A stretch of 64,000 nt of DNA, from assembly GCA_964347835.1 (NCBI GenBank), contig CAYFZR010000018.1, positions 1 through 64,000 on the forward strand. Reading direction: 5' to 3'. Below the pieces are notes generated by a model. That model did no database searches and was not told where the DNA came from. It saw only the letters and a list, made by a program, of their open reading frames with translations. Made by a program: the position numbers and the translations under genes. Below, piece after piece: positions 17,105-26,112 of the stretch (the first letter of the stretch is position 1; every line of letters starts with the position of its first letter). Origin of the DNA: CAYFZR01 sp964347835 [NCBI: uncultured archaeon]. Its GTDB lineage: Archaea; CAYFZR01.

Positions 17105-18190
17105 TTATTTTAGTCTTAGTTTTATTTTTGCCACTAAACGCTCCTCTAAAATAAGTATTGAGGGTAAAACTCCCAAAGCAGCCACCATACAGTAAAAAAT
17201 ACCTAAGGCTATTACGTAACCCATCTGGTGCATGGTAGGCAAGTCTCCAGCTACCAACGATAAAAAGCCTGAAATGGTCATCAATGCCGTAAAAAAGATG
17301 CCCCTTCCAGTTCCAAATAGAACTCTTTCCAAGGCTTCTTCTATGGATTTTGTTTCCCTTTCTCTTCTGTATCTATGTATGACGTGTATGCCAAAATCTA
17401 CTCCTAGACCAATTAGCATTGACCAAACTCCAATGGTAACCATCGATAGCTTTATTCGCATCCATCCGACAGTACCCATTGTCCAAAAAGTGCCGAGTAA
17501 AACGGGAGTCAGCGTCAATAAACCACGCGTAATAGAAAAGAATGTCAGCATGACTACCACCAAAACACCGAAGAAGGCATAGTATGTCGTCATGCCCATA
17601 TCTCTCTGCATAAATCGACGTATCTCGTAACGTATGGGGGCGGTGCCTGTTATCCCGACCTCCATGTCATGAGGTATTGAAGTTGTTTCTACATTTCGCT
17701 GAAGAGAGTTTACCAAGCTAGCAATCTCTCTTTCATCATCGCTTATATCTCCACTAAGGGCTATGTAAGTCATGGTGTAATCGTCGTTTATCAAGGAACT
17801 GTTGGAAATTAATTTGTCTATTTTGTCTTTACTGCTGGGTACGCTTTTATACTCCCTCCAAACTATGTCAGCGATACTCTGGGAACCTGTAATTCCCTCT
17901 TCTTCCAAACATTTACGTTCTATGAGCAGCATGGTCTCTATTACTTTTGGATCTCGAACATCAGGGGCCTGTACAATGATATAGGTCATGTCTACGCCAC
18001 CGAACTCGTATCTAACGTTTTTCATGGCTCTAATCTCTTCTATGTCAGGCATCATCTTCTCTTGGTCTGTTTCCATCTGCATGTACCTCATGCCTATAAA
18101 GCAGAAAAGCGTGAAGAACAATGCGATTATCACGATGTATTCGGGATGACTTTCATGTACTTTTGCGAACCTTTGCGATAAGGACTCCAT
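17105..18190 (-). CDS. RND superfamily transporter, second half (SSD/MMPL-type repeat)
   Basis: 361 residues: one N-terminal membrane helix, an extracytoplasmic porter domain, then about five helices. It looks like the second repeat of an HAE3-type RND exporter (MRYMQMETDQEKMMPDIEEIRAMKN region; GLGVDFGIHVIHRYRRERE in the membrane core). Its ATG lies inside the 3' end of the preceding gene (38 bases overlap), and a TAA closes its own frame two codons before that ATG, so it is a separate coding sequence. Together with the upstream gene it makes about 743 residues, the usual size of a single HAE3 protein. Confidence 0.87.
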   Translation of the reverse strand: MESLSQRFAKVHESHPEYIVIIALFFTLFCFIGMRYMQMETDQEKMMPDIEEIRAMKNVRYEFGGVDMTYIIVQAPDVRDPKVIETMLLIERKCLEEEGITGSQSIADIVWREYKSVPSSKDKIDKLISNSSLINDDYTMTYIALSGDISDDEREIASLVNSLQRNVETTSIPHDMEVGITGTAPIRYEIRRFMQRDMGMTTYYAFFGVLVVVMLTFFSITRGLLTLTPVLLGTFWTMGTVGWMRIKLSMVTIGVWSMLIGLGVDFGIHVIHRYRRERETKSIEEALERVLFGTGRGIFFTALMTISGFLSLVAGDLPTMHQMGYVIALGIFYCMVAALGVLPSILILEERLVAKIKLRLK

Positions 18191-19301
18191 CCTTTACACT
18201 CTCCATCAGTTTTTCTTCTAGACAAACAAACGAGGGTAGAACGCATATGGCTCCAACTAAGCAGAAGAAAATGCCCATAGCCAATGTGAATCCTAATCTT
18301 TGTATTCCTGGCATGGTAGCAAGCATTAAAGAGCCGAAGCCTACCATGGTAGTTACAGCAGTTGAAATGATTGCTATTCCTGTATCTGATACCGCGATCT
18401 CAATTGCTACTTGCAGGGTTTTTCCCAGGTTTCTTTCTTCCGTAACTCGATTCATTAAGTGAACACCATAAGCGATTCCGACACCGACTATCATCGCTCC
18501 CATGCCTGCTGTTATAGTCGTTATAGGGATGCCAAGGAATCCAAGGAAGCCTAAGGTCCAGATGACTCCCATAACTACAGGTATCAAGGTTAGAAAGCCT
18601 CTAGAAATCGAAGAGAATGCTATAACCATCAGAATAAAGATAATGAACAATCCAACGGTAGTTATAAGCCGCATGTCATGAATCATTAGTTGTAGCATCT
18701 TTACTACCAAAATAGGCTGTCCTGTAATGCTTATCGTTACTCCAGGGGGAATCAAGGACATCTGGATGTCTTCATGGAGAGCCTCGGCAAGATCGGCAAG
18801 TGCGTATGGATTAACTCCTACATACGTCTTTACGAAAATTAGGGTCATGGTATAGTCTGAGTTTACGAAACGTTTTGCAGCAGGTTTCTTATCAATAACC
18901 TGCATGATGACTTCTTTGGGTAATAAAGGCTGCTCAAAAAAATCTGCCAAACTATTAATCTCGGTGATTTCGGGCTCCTTTTTAGCCAAATCCGTAACCT
19001 GTTTAAGGAAGTATATAAGCCATGGGTTGCGTATATCTGTTTCAGTATAATCGGTAGTTTTTTCCGGATCTAAACTTACCAACACCATTATAACGCTTCC
19101 ACCGCCAAGTTCATCTGTGAGAAGGTTTAATAGCCGAATTTCATCTATTTCTTGAGGAATATCCTTAGAAATATCAGATTCTAGTCTAAGGTTTGATATT
19201 CCTAAAATAGCAGCGAGAGTTACGATCAGGGCTATAACAACTATAAAATAGGCTCTCTCAAATTGAAATCTTGCAAGTCTTTTTAGAGCTCTTTCAATCA
19301 T
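18153..19301 (-). CDS. RND superfamily transporter, first half
   Basis: 382 residues: one N-terminal membrane helix, a porter domain (LRLESDISKDIPQEIDEIR), then about five helices with GVGIAYGVHLMNRVTEERN in the membrane core. This is the first repeat of an HAE3-like exporter, made here as a separate polypeptide. HAE3 proteins in archaea are thought to move hydrophobic compounds such as lipids or terpenoids. The operon is trmB, usp, then these two genes, and the divergent gene encodes a CARDB surface protein, a frequent partner of archaeal RND proteins. Confidence 0.87.
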   Translation of the reverse strand: MIERALKRLARFQFERAYFIVVIALIVTLAAILGISNLRLESDISKDIPQEIDEIRLLNLLTDELGGGSVIMVLVSLDPEKTTDYTETDIRNPWLIYFLKQVTDLAKKEPEITEINSLADFFEQPLLPKEVIMQVIDKKPAAKRFVNSDYTMTLIFVKTYVGVNPYALADLAEALHEDIQMSLIPPGVTISITGQPILVVKMLQLMIHDMRLITTVGLFIIFILMVIAFSSISRGFLTLIPVVMGVIWTLGFLGFLGIPITTITAGMGAMIVGVGIAYGVHLMNRVTEERNLGKTLQVAIEIAVSDTGIAIISTAVTTMVGFGSLMLATMPGIQRLGFTLAMGIFFCLVGAICVLPSFVCLEEKLMESVKDGVLIAKVRKST

Positions 19302-19310
19302 TTTAACACC

Positions 19311-19688
19311 TTAGTGAGCTATTAATACAGGTATCTTGGACTTTTGCATCACGCTGTAAGCAACGCTTCCCAAGATAATGAGTCCTAGAGTGCTTCGACC
19401 ATGGCTACCCATGACAATTAAGTCAATTTTTTTTTCTTCCGAGACTTTAAGAATAGTGGGGGCAGCCAATCCTTCTGCGCAAATTATATCGCATTCTATA
19501 CCTCTTTCAGCTGCTTTTTTCTTTATGCCGCTTAAAAACAGGTCACACGCATTCATCTGCTCTTTTAACTCCGCTACATATATCAAAAATAATTTGGCTC
19601 CCAATTCTTTGGCCAGATATAATGCATAGTCAACTGCATTTTCTGAGGCAGGAGAGGCATCTGTAGCAGCTAAAATTTTTTTAATCAA
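19311..19688 (-). CDS. Universal stress protein UspA family
   Basis: 125 residues. Single Usp domain with the ATP-binding signature GSHGRSTLGLIILGSVA (G2xG9xGS/T) and the N-terminal strand KKILAATDASPASENAV. ATP-binding Usps modulate stress physiology or transport. The gene starts inside the 3' end of trmB (8-base overlap), so it is co-regulated with the RND genes that follow. Confidence 0.93.
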   Translation of the reverse strand: MIKKILAATDASPASENAVDYALYLAKELGAKLFLIYVAELKEQMNACDLFLSGIKKKAAERGIECDIICAEGLAAPTILKVSEEKKIDLIVMGSHGRSTLGLIILGSVAYSVMQKSKIPVLIAH

Positions 19689-20508
19689 GTTTATCCTCTC
19701 TCATAGATGTGGATTCGTCCCAGAAAAGATCGAACATATTTTCTATGGTCGAAACTATACCAGAGTCATTCGTCCAAATTCCAATAATTTCGCTCAGATC
19801 GAGTTTCTCAGCATAAGGCGAAGAAGAGACGAGAACCTCATTTCCATCCACAACGACCATCCAAGAATGAAATCCTTCATGTAACCTAATTATAATGTGA
19901 TTTGGGACCGAATCCAAAGATTTCGTATAATCGTCTGGGGTGTCAGCGGTGATCTCTTTACCTATAATTTGTGTGTGCACCTCATAAGAATGAATTTTTT
20001 GACGAATGCTTTCGAATTTGGAGTCTTCTTGTCTACCAAAATATATGAAGGGAGTAGCAATTTTAACTCGTTCTCTTGCATTATCCAGCATTTCAAGAAT
20101 CTTATTTACGACATTTATCTTGCCTTTGACCACCCAGACCTGCCTGCTAACAGGAAGAGTCTTGGAGTAGATGTCATCTAAGTTTTGCGTGATTATTTCC
20201 TCTGCCTGTTGTAGTTCCCTTAAGATTTCCTGTATTGCGTTTCTAGCCGCAAATTTTGGCCTGACAGCCTTGTAGACTATGGGTCGTCCAGGTTGGGACT
20301 CGACCCATCCTTTCTTTTCTAAATCCTTCAAAACACTATAGAGTCTAGTATAAGGGATATCTGTTACATCACTAATCTCTCTAGGAGCCATTAATCCTTT
20401 AACTACTAATATGGCGTAGGCATTGGACTCATATTCTGTTAGTCCGAATCGTTTCAAGGCCTTCATGGTCTTTTCTAATTCAATGGTTTTTTCAGCCTCC
20501 ATATTCAT
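19681..20508 (-). CDS. TrmB family transcriptional regulator
   Basis: 275 residues. N-terminal winged helix (LKRFGLTEYESNAYAILVVKG...REISDVTDIPYTRLYSVLKDLEKKGWVES in parts), a linking helix, then a phospholipase-D-like TrmB effector domain (KIATPFIYFG, IIIRLHEGFHSWMVVVDGNEVLVSS). TrmB proteins bind palindromes over promoters, typically in response to sugars or other ligands. It opens the operon with usp and the split RND transporter. A TATA-like GTTTATAAAA (minus strand, near 20553-20563) is its own promoter. The palindrome at 20586-20603 is a likely operator. Confidence 0.9.
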   Translation of the reverse strand: MNMEAEKTIELEKTMKALKRFGLTEYESNAYAILVVKGLMAPREISDVTDIPYTRLYSVLKDLEKKGWVESQPGRPIVYKAVRPKFAARNAIQEILRELQQAEEIITQNLDDIYSKTLPVSRQVWVVKGKINVVNKILEMLDNARERVKIATPFIYFGRQEDSKFESIRQKIHSYEVHTQIIGKEITADTPDDYTKSLDSVPNHIIIRLHEGFHSWMVVVDGNEVLVSSSPYAEKLDLSEIIGIWTNDSGIVSTIENMFDLFWDESTSMREDKLD

Positions 20509-20585
20509 CTACCATTCTTGTTACTTCTTGATAATTATTGATTTAATAAAATTTTTTATAAACTTACTTTCTAAATTTTTTTAGT

Positions 20586-20603
20586 AAGATTTATATAAAT
20601 CTT
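20586..20603 (+). promoter_or_regulatory. 18-bp perfect palindrome containing a TATA box
   Basis: AAGATTTATATAAATCTT is identical to its reverse complement. The centre TTTATATAAA is a good archaeal TATA box, placed about 26 bases before a start site near 20621 and 52 bases before the TTG of the CARDB gene, with AGGAGG at 20632-20637. A regulator bound to the palindrome would block TBP. The divergent TrmB protein is the obvious candidate; this is inference from position. Confidence 0.65.
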
Positions 20604-20646
20604 GCCATAGAATTTATGGGAAAAGTTACATAGGAGGCCTAAATAT

Positions 20647-22470
20647 TTGAAAAGAATATTAAGCTTGATAATCATCTTTTCTCTATTAACAAGCACTGCA
20701 ATTGCGGAAAAAGAGGAAGAAGAAAAATTACCTGGCATAAAGATAGGTTCTACCTCGCTAGATCCCTCCCACATCGATCCTGGAGACACCGTAAACCTAA
20801 ACGTGCAGATAGAGAGTATTGGTGAGGGCGCTGCTTATGACGTCATCGTTTGGATTGAACCCAAAGATGCTGAGAGTGCTAAACATGCCAAGATTCTCAA
20901 ATCGCGAGAAGTAATAGGATTTGCAGGAGTTGGATCAGTTTATTTTCCGATGTTTAGGATTAGGTTCGATTACGAGACCCGTACAGGCGTATACGAATTT
21001 GACGTTTTTGCATCTTATGCTGATTACAATGGCAAGATTTCTACAGTAAAGAAGTCGGTATGGTTGCCGGTTTTTGGACAGGCAAGGTTTGACTTGAAAG
21101 AGGTAAAAACCGTGCCGAATGATTGTGAGCCTGGAACTACCGCTACATTACACTTGACCATAAAAAATACTGGATCTTCTACCGCGAGAGATTTTCGCGC
21201 AGAATTTAATTCTCCAGCGCCGTCTGGACCATCAACGTCTGGAGCCGGAATAGGGGACATTTTGGGTAGCATATCATTATCAAAAGAAGAACCCTGCCCG
21301 CCCTGTCCAAAAGCAAGCTTACAACTCACTTCATCAAGCCCTCAACAAAGTTCGATTTCAATTTCAGACGTAATCAAGCCACTAGGCTCTGCATCTAGAT
21401 TTATTGGAACGTTGGGACCGGGGGAAGAGGCATCTATTACATTTCAATTTTTTGTGGATAACAACGCTCAGGATAATTCTTATGTCGTACCTATCTTACT
21501 TCGATACGAAGAGGAGAGCGAGGCAGCGGTACATCAGCAAGAAGTGGTTCAGGAAGAACAATTTAGAACTGTTACGCGTACGCGACAAATAGAGAATCAG
21601 GAGCAAATAGAGATAATGCGAATAGGCATTCGCGTGAAAGGCATACCAGACCTAGCGGTTGCTAACGTAATAACCGATCCCAAGCAAATTAGAATAGGAG
21701 ATGACTACGCAACAATAGAACTTGATATAGAGAATTATGGTAAGGGTTCAGCCGAGTCTGTTAGAGCGGAATTGGTACCTGTCTATCCTTTCAAGCCATC
21801 CTGGTCGATGACAAACATCGCAAATATAGGCCTTTTAGATTCTGGTGTTACTAAATCAGTGAGGTTTACGGTTGATGTAGCAGAGGATGCCTCCGCAGGG
21901 ACGTATGAAGTACCTGTACTTTTTAAATACCAAGAAACGGATGGAACAAAGCACGAAGTAAATCGCACCGTAAATATAATGCTCAAAGGAAAGCCAAGAT
22001 TTGAATTATTTGATTTAAAAACTGATCCAGCCGAGGTTAAGGTGGGAGACAAGGTAACAATTTCTTTCAAAATAAAAAATATTGGGAGCGAGCAAGGAGA
22101 GTCTGTAGATATTCGGGTCATAAAAAAGGCTGATCAGCCTTTCGATTTTGAGGAGCGGAGCGATTTTATTGGCACCTTAGATCCTAACGAAGTAGGCGAA
22201 GGTGCGTTGACATTTACGGTTGAAGACGATGCCGAACTTAAGAAATATTTGCTCAAGATAAAGATAAATTGTGCAGGAGATAAAGAAGAAGGAGACATAA
22301 ATGTTTATACATATGAAAAAACAATTCCCGTGGAAGTAATAGGGAAGGCTGTAAGAATAAGAGGTATTTTACTATTAGTACTGGTAATTCTATTGGCAGG
22401 TGGCTATGGGTATTACTATGTCCGAAAGAGAAGGGAAGAGGCGGAAACAGAATCTGAGGAAAAAGAATAG
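20647..22470 (+). CDS. Secreted CARDB/COG1361-type surface protein with C-terminal membrane anchor
   Basis: 607 residues. Signal peptide at 1-20 (MKRILSLIIIFSLLTSTAIA), then several immunoglobulin-like CARDB/COG1361 repeats, recognisable by recurring phrases such as IDPGDTVNLNVQIESIGEGAAYDV, EPGTTATLHLTIKNTGSSTARDF, and VKVGDKVTISFKIKNIGSEQGESV. A membrane helix near 570-595 is followed by a basic tail. The start is TTG at 20647, supported by AGGAGG nine bases upstream. It is divergent from the trmB-usp-RND operon and may serve as the extracytoplasmic partner of the exporter. Confidence 0.85.
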   Translation: MKRILSLIIIFSLLTSTAIAEKEEEEKLPGIKIGSTSLDPSHIDPGDTVNLNVQIESIGEGAAYDVIVWIEPKDAESAKHAKILKSREVIGFAGVGSVYFPMFRIRFDYETRTGVYEFDVFASYADYNGKISTVKKSVWLPVFGQARFDLKEVKTVPNDCEPGTTATLHLTIKNTGSSTARDFRAEFNSPAPSGPSTSGAGIGDILGSISLSKEEPCPPCPKASLQLTSSSPQQSSISISDVIKPLGSASRFIGTLGPGEEASITFQFFVDNNAQDNSYVVPILLRYEEESEAAVHQQEVVQEEQFRTVTRTRQIENQEQIEIMRIGIRVKGIPDLAVANVITDPKQIRIGDDYATIELDIENYGKGSAESVRAELVPVYPFKPSWSMTNIANIGLLDSGVTKSVRFTVDVAEDASAGTYEVPVLFKYQETDGTKHEVNRTVNIMLKGKPRFELFDLKTDPAEVKVGDKVTISFKIKNIGSEQGESVDIRVIKKADQPFDFEERSDFIGTLDPNEVGEGALTFTVEDDAELKKYLLKIKINCAGDKEEGDINVYTYEKTIPVEVIGKAVRIRGILLLVLVILLAGGYGYYYVRKRREEAETESEEKE

Positions 22471-22480
22471 GTGAGTCGAA

Positions 22481-22672
22481 TTATTCGCTTTCCCTATCGA
22501 TAATGAGTTTTCCGCCTATACCTACGTTTTCAGGAGGATTATCCTTTATTAAAACGACAAAGGCTTCTTTTGGGATGTTATAAACTTTTGTAGCCGTCTC
22601 TGTAAATGCTTCCACTAATTCCCTTTTTGATGCAACCTCTAAAGGAGGTCCTTCTATAATTATGTAAGGCAT
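22481..22672 (-). CDS. 4-oxalocrotonate tautomerase family protein
   Basis: 63 residues, the normal length for the family. After removal of Met the N-terminus is Pro (PYIIIEGPPLEVASKRELVEAFTETATKVYNIP in parts), the catalytic base of tautomerases. Probable homohexamer acting on an enol or unsaturated acid; the substrate is unknown. It is convergent with the CARDB gene and divergent from the DUF169 gene. Confidence 0.88.
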   Translation of the reverse strand: MPYIIIEGPPLEVASKRELVEAFTETATKVYNIPKEAFVVLIKDNPPENVGIGGKLIIDRESE

Positions 22673-22755
22673 CTATATCACCTCTTTTTTTCTCAATTTA
22701 TTTTTCATCGAGAACGTATAAAAATGAATTGAAATCCATTTGTACCGGTGGTGAA

Positions 22756-23517
22756 ATGGAATTGAATAAAAATTGGAGGAAACAATCTAAAAGACTGAAA
22801 GATGTTTTTGGATTGAAAGGAAGCCCCATAGCGGTTACATATTCTAAAACTCCCGAAAGCAATGCTACTAAAAAAGGTCATCGCGTTTGTAGTGCAATTC
22901 CTGCTTCTAGGAACGGGGAAATAATAAATTTATCTTCAGAGACTTGCACGTGTCCGGGAGGAGTATTTCACTTAGGATTAGGCTTACCAAGAGAGGGATT
23001 GGAGGGATTTTTAGTTTATGGAGAAAAATTGTTCTCCTCTATAGCTGTAGCCAGACGTATGAGGGAAGCAGCAGATAGAGAGGCTAAGCCGCCCTACGGA
23101 CTTGCTAGATACGTTATCTTCTCTCCTCTGGAGAAGACGGAAATCGAGCCAGACCTGGTATTGTTTTTATGCAATGCGGAGCAGGCTTGTAGACTTGTTA
23201 CATTATTAGGATTCAGTGGAGAAACCATGCCAATGGCCAGGCTTGGAGGTTCCCTCTGCTGGAGTACGGTTACATATCCTCTTATTTCTGGTAATTTAAA
23301 CGTGTCTTTTGGAGACATTTCTGCGAGAAGAATCGAGAAATACGATCCTGATGAATTAATCGTGAGTGTACCCGTTAACAAATTGCCCCTAATTTTGGAA
23401 AGCATAGATCGTTGCACGGCAGGTACAGCAAAACCATCAAAAGAATTTGAAGAAATTATACAAAAAATAGAAGAAGGAAAGGCATCCATCGAAGACCTCC
23501 GGGAATTATTTAGGTGA
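22756..23517 (+). CDS. DUF169 family protein
   Basis: 253 residues from ATG 22756, chosen over an upstream TTG because GGTGGTG lies just before it. Matches DUF169, a family common in methanogens and anaerobes: GSPIAVTYS, CSAIPASRNGEIINLSSETCTCPGGVFHLGLG, then LFLCNAEQACRLV and GGSLCWSTVTYPL. The conserved cysteines suggest Fe-S or metal binding, but no activity is established. It is followed after 66 bases by an aldehyde dehydrogenase and an MFS gene on the same strand. Confidence 0.85.
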   Translation: MELNKNWRKQSKRLKDVFGLKGSPIAVTYSKTPESNATKKGHRVCSAIPASRNGEIINLSSETCTCPGGVFHLGLGLPREGLEGFLVYGEKLFSSIAVARRMREAADREAKPPYGLARYVIFSPLEKTEIEPDLVLFLCNAEQACRLVTLLGFSGETMPMARLGGSLCWSTVTYPLISGNLNVSFGDISARRIEKYDPDELIVSVPVNKLPLILESIDRCTAGTAKPSKEFEEIIQKIEEGKASIEDLRELFR

Positions 23518-23583
23518 ATGGTACCAGGCAACAAAAAGAGATAAACCGAGGATTCTCTTTCCATAAAAAATTGGAGGGTCGAA

Positions 23584-24855
23584 ATGGAATTCGAAGAAAG
23601 AATAGAAAAAATAACCGCACTAGCGGATGCGATTAAAGAGAGAAAAGACGAATTAATAGAAGCTTCCATTGCTGACATCGGCTTTAACTACAAAAATTCT
23701 TCCTATGAGATCGAGCTTACATCAGAGAGGCTGAAAAATTTTACAGAGACAAAGAGATTACTCGCGGGGAGGATTCCAATATGTAAAGAAAACGAGGAAG
23801 TTGCCCTTCTTCTCCCCTATAACGGAAGTGCCTGGCTTAATATTGCAATAGTCTCTATATTTTTAGCTGGCAACAAAGTTAGGGTTAAATTTTCTTCAAA
23901 GGGTCCAGGAATCGCTAAAATTTTTGAAGGTATTTATAAAAACATATTCTATGACGGCGTAAACTTTGATTACAGGTCTGGAAGAGAATTCATGGACTGG
24001 GCAATCAGAAGTTCGAAAATCAAGGCACTCTGCGTATTTGGTTCTGACAGTACTGTCTTGCCCTACGAAGAGGACATTAGAAGATCAGGAAAGAAGTTAA
24101 TATTTGAAGGGCCTGGTAATGATCCTTTTATAATTCTAGAGGATGCTGACCTAAAAGGCGCTCTCAAAGATCTAAAGTCATCAAAGTATATTTACTCCGG
24201 ACAGGCATGTATAGCCCCTGAAAGGATTATTGTTCATGAAAAAATTTACGAAGATTTTCTAAAAGAGTTCATTGACCTGACCAAATTGTTAGTTGTCGGC
24301 GAAAATACTGATCCTAAAACAGATGTAGGTCCAGTTGCAAGCGAAAAAGCGGTTGAAAACATTAAAATCCTTCTAAATGATGCAGAGGAAAAGGGGGGCA
24401 AGACAGTTCTTGGAGGAAAGATAGATGGCAATCTCGTATATCCTACTATATTAGGTGATGCAACTCAAGAAATGCTCGGAATGCAGAGAGAGATCTTTGG
24501 ACCTGTAAGCTTTGTAGCCAAGTTTAATACTATAAAGGAAGCTATTAGATTGGCAAAATATAACAGGTATGGTTTGCGTGCCTCCATTTATGGAGAAAAG
24601 CATGCTAAAAGAGTAGCAAATGAACTTAAGGGTGAAGATTACCTCCATGAGGTAAAAGAACTCGTCTTTGGAAAGTTTGGAACTGTGAGCATAAACGATC
24701 CCCTATCTGAGGCATGGAAAGGTGCCCTGATTACCAAGCCGATTGGAGGATATGGTTATTCCGGTTGGGTATGGGAAACGGTAAATCAAGAATTCAAGTT
24801 GGAACAGGGCCCGAAACTTTTTAGCATTGAAACCTCCTTGGCTCAGGAGGTATAG
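23584..24855 (+). CDS. Aldehyde dehydrogenase family protein (short form)
   Basis: 423 residues, shorter than the usual 470-500 of the family; the N-terminal arm is reduced. The catalytic Cys is in YSGQACIAPERIIVH, and a Glu occupies the general-base position in IFEGPGNDPFIILEDADL. Further family phrases are EIFGPVSFVAKFNTIKEAI near the end. It should oxidise an aldehyde with NAD(P) or act as an acyl-CoA-type reductase; the substrate is unknown. GGAGG precedes the ATG. Its stop codon overlaps the ribosome site of the MFS gene. Confidence 0.85.
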   Translation: MEFEERIEKITALADAIKERKDELIEASIADIGFNYKNSSYEIELTSERLKNFTETKRLLAGRIPICKENEEVALLLPYNGSAWLNIAIVSIFLAGNKVRVKFSSKGPGIAKIFEGIYKNIFYDGVNFDYRSGREFMDWAIRSSKIKALCVFGSDSTVLPYEEDIRRSGKKLIFEGPGNDPFIILEDADLKGALKDLKSSKYIYSGQACIAPERIIVHEKIYEDFLKEFIDLTKLLVVGENTDPKTDVGPVASEKAVENIKILLNDAEEKGGKTVLGGKIDGNLVYPTILGDATQEMLGMQREIFGPVSFVAKFNTIKEAIRLAKYNRYGLRASIYGEKHAKRVANELKGEDYLHEVKELVFGKFGTVSINDPLSEAWKGALITKPIGGYGYSGWVWETVNQEFKLEQGPKLFSIETSLAQEV

Positions 24856-24857
24856 CT

Positions 24858-26012
24858 ATTAAGCGTTTTTTAACTCCTTTACAGATAGCCTGTGTCTTGG
24901 CTCTTTTTAACTTTACAGGAACCTTCCTTCGCCTTCCTTTAGTACCATTATATGCAAAATCGGTTGGAGCCACAACATTTGAGGTTGGGTTGATTGTATC
25001 CCTTTTTTTTGGAATAGCCGCATTTTTAGCCATTCCTACTGGCCATCTCTCAGATAAGCTCGGTAGAAAGCTTCTAATACTTTTTGGTTCAGGATTAACC
25101 GCGATAACTTCACTTTTACTGTGTTTTACGCACACACCGAATCAGATTTTATTGGTTTATACAATTGCAGGATTCGGTCCACCCGCTTTTACGCCTACAA
25201 TTGCCTCTTATGTGGGAGATATTTCAGCCCAAGACCGTATGGGAAGTGCCTACGGATGGTACACCCTATCAGCAATGATTGGTTCGGCTTCTGGCCCGGC
25301 TATAGGTGGACTCATAGCTGGATTTACTAATTTAAGGTTTTCATTCCTATTCGCTGGCTTAGTAACTTTGATAGCCTTTATTCTCGCAGTTATAGGACTT
25401 CCAAGTTACGAAAGATCTAAATCCGTAGAACATGACATCAAAAAATCTCTTTGGGATCTAACTAGAAACAACAAAGTATTGGCCTGCTGGATAGCCACTT
25501 TTTGTTTTACATACGCCTTTGGAATTTTCGCCCCGTTTTTCCCTCTTTATGGAAGCAGCATTGGACTGGGCGTTTCTGCCATAGGTTTTATCTTCGCTGT
25601 CCAAGCATTGTTTAATGCAGTTTCTAGGGTTCCAGCAGGTTATATATCGGATAAATTAGGTAAAAGGGATCCTTTTATTATTATGGGAATGATTATATTG
25701 TCTTTTTCGCTTATATCATTTGTTCTCACTGTTAACTTGTATGTTCTCATTTTATTATCGGTTTTTATTGGTTTGAGCGGAGGGATTGCAGCCACGTTGT
25801 TGGGGGCTTCTATAGCAGAATCATCAGGTCAGGAAAAAAGAGGCGCTGCAATGGGTGGTTACAGTACTTCTCTATATACGGGTCATGCATTAACCGCGAT
25901 AATAGGTGGAAAGATAATATCCTCCTATAGTTTCTTGGGTGGTTTTTCTGCCGCAGCTTTTGTCTGTTTCATTGGGTCGTTTCTTTTTTATTTTATATAC
26001 AAAAAATCCTAA
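24858..26012 (+). CDS. MFS transporter, probable AUU start codon
   Basis: 384 residues if it starts at ATT 24858. Twelve-helix major facilitator, with the helix 2-3 motif GHLSDKLGRKLLILFG and a second-half copy GYISDKLGKRDPFI. The only standard start codon near the N-terminus in this frame is TTG at 24897, which would cut into the first helix. AGGAGG at 24845-24850 is seven bases before ATT, and the extra residues KRFLTPLQIACV complete helix 1. No ATG, GTG or TTG lies between the nearest upstream in-frame TGA and 24897. Probably a drug/metabolite exporter linked to the DUF169 and aldehyde dehydrogenase genes. Confidence 0.8.
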   Translation: MKRFLTPLQIACVLALFNFTGTFLRLPLVPLYAKSVGATTFEVGLIVSLFFGIAAFLAIPTGHLSDKLGRKLLILFGSGLTAITSLLLCFTHTPNQILLVYTIAGFGPPAFTPTIASYVGDISAQDRMGSAYGWYTLSAMIGSASGPAIGGLIAGFTNLRFSFLFAGLVTLIAFILAVIGLPSYERSKSVEHDIKKSLWDLTRNNKVLACWIATFCFTYAFGIFAPFFPLYGSSIGLGVSAIGFIFAVQALFNAVSRVPAGYISDKLGKRDPFIIMGMIILSFSLISFVLTVNLYVLILLSVFIGLSGGIAATLLGASIAESSGQEKRGAAMGGYSTSLYTGHALTAIIGGKIISSYSFLGGFSAAAFVCFIGSFLFYFIYKKS

Positions 26013-26112
26013 ATCTGAATTTTTTCGTTCATACTTATTAGAACAAAGTTTATAATTTCCAATCCATTATTATCTTTAGGAATGTCTTCCTTAAACGATA
26101 AAGGGATATTCT

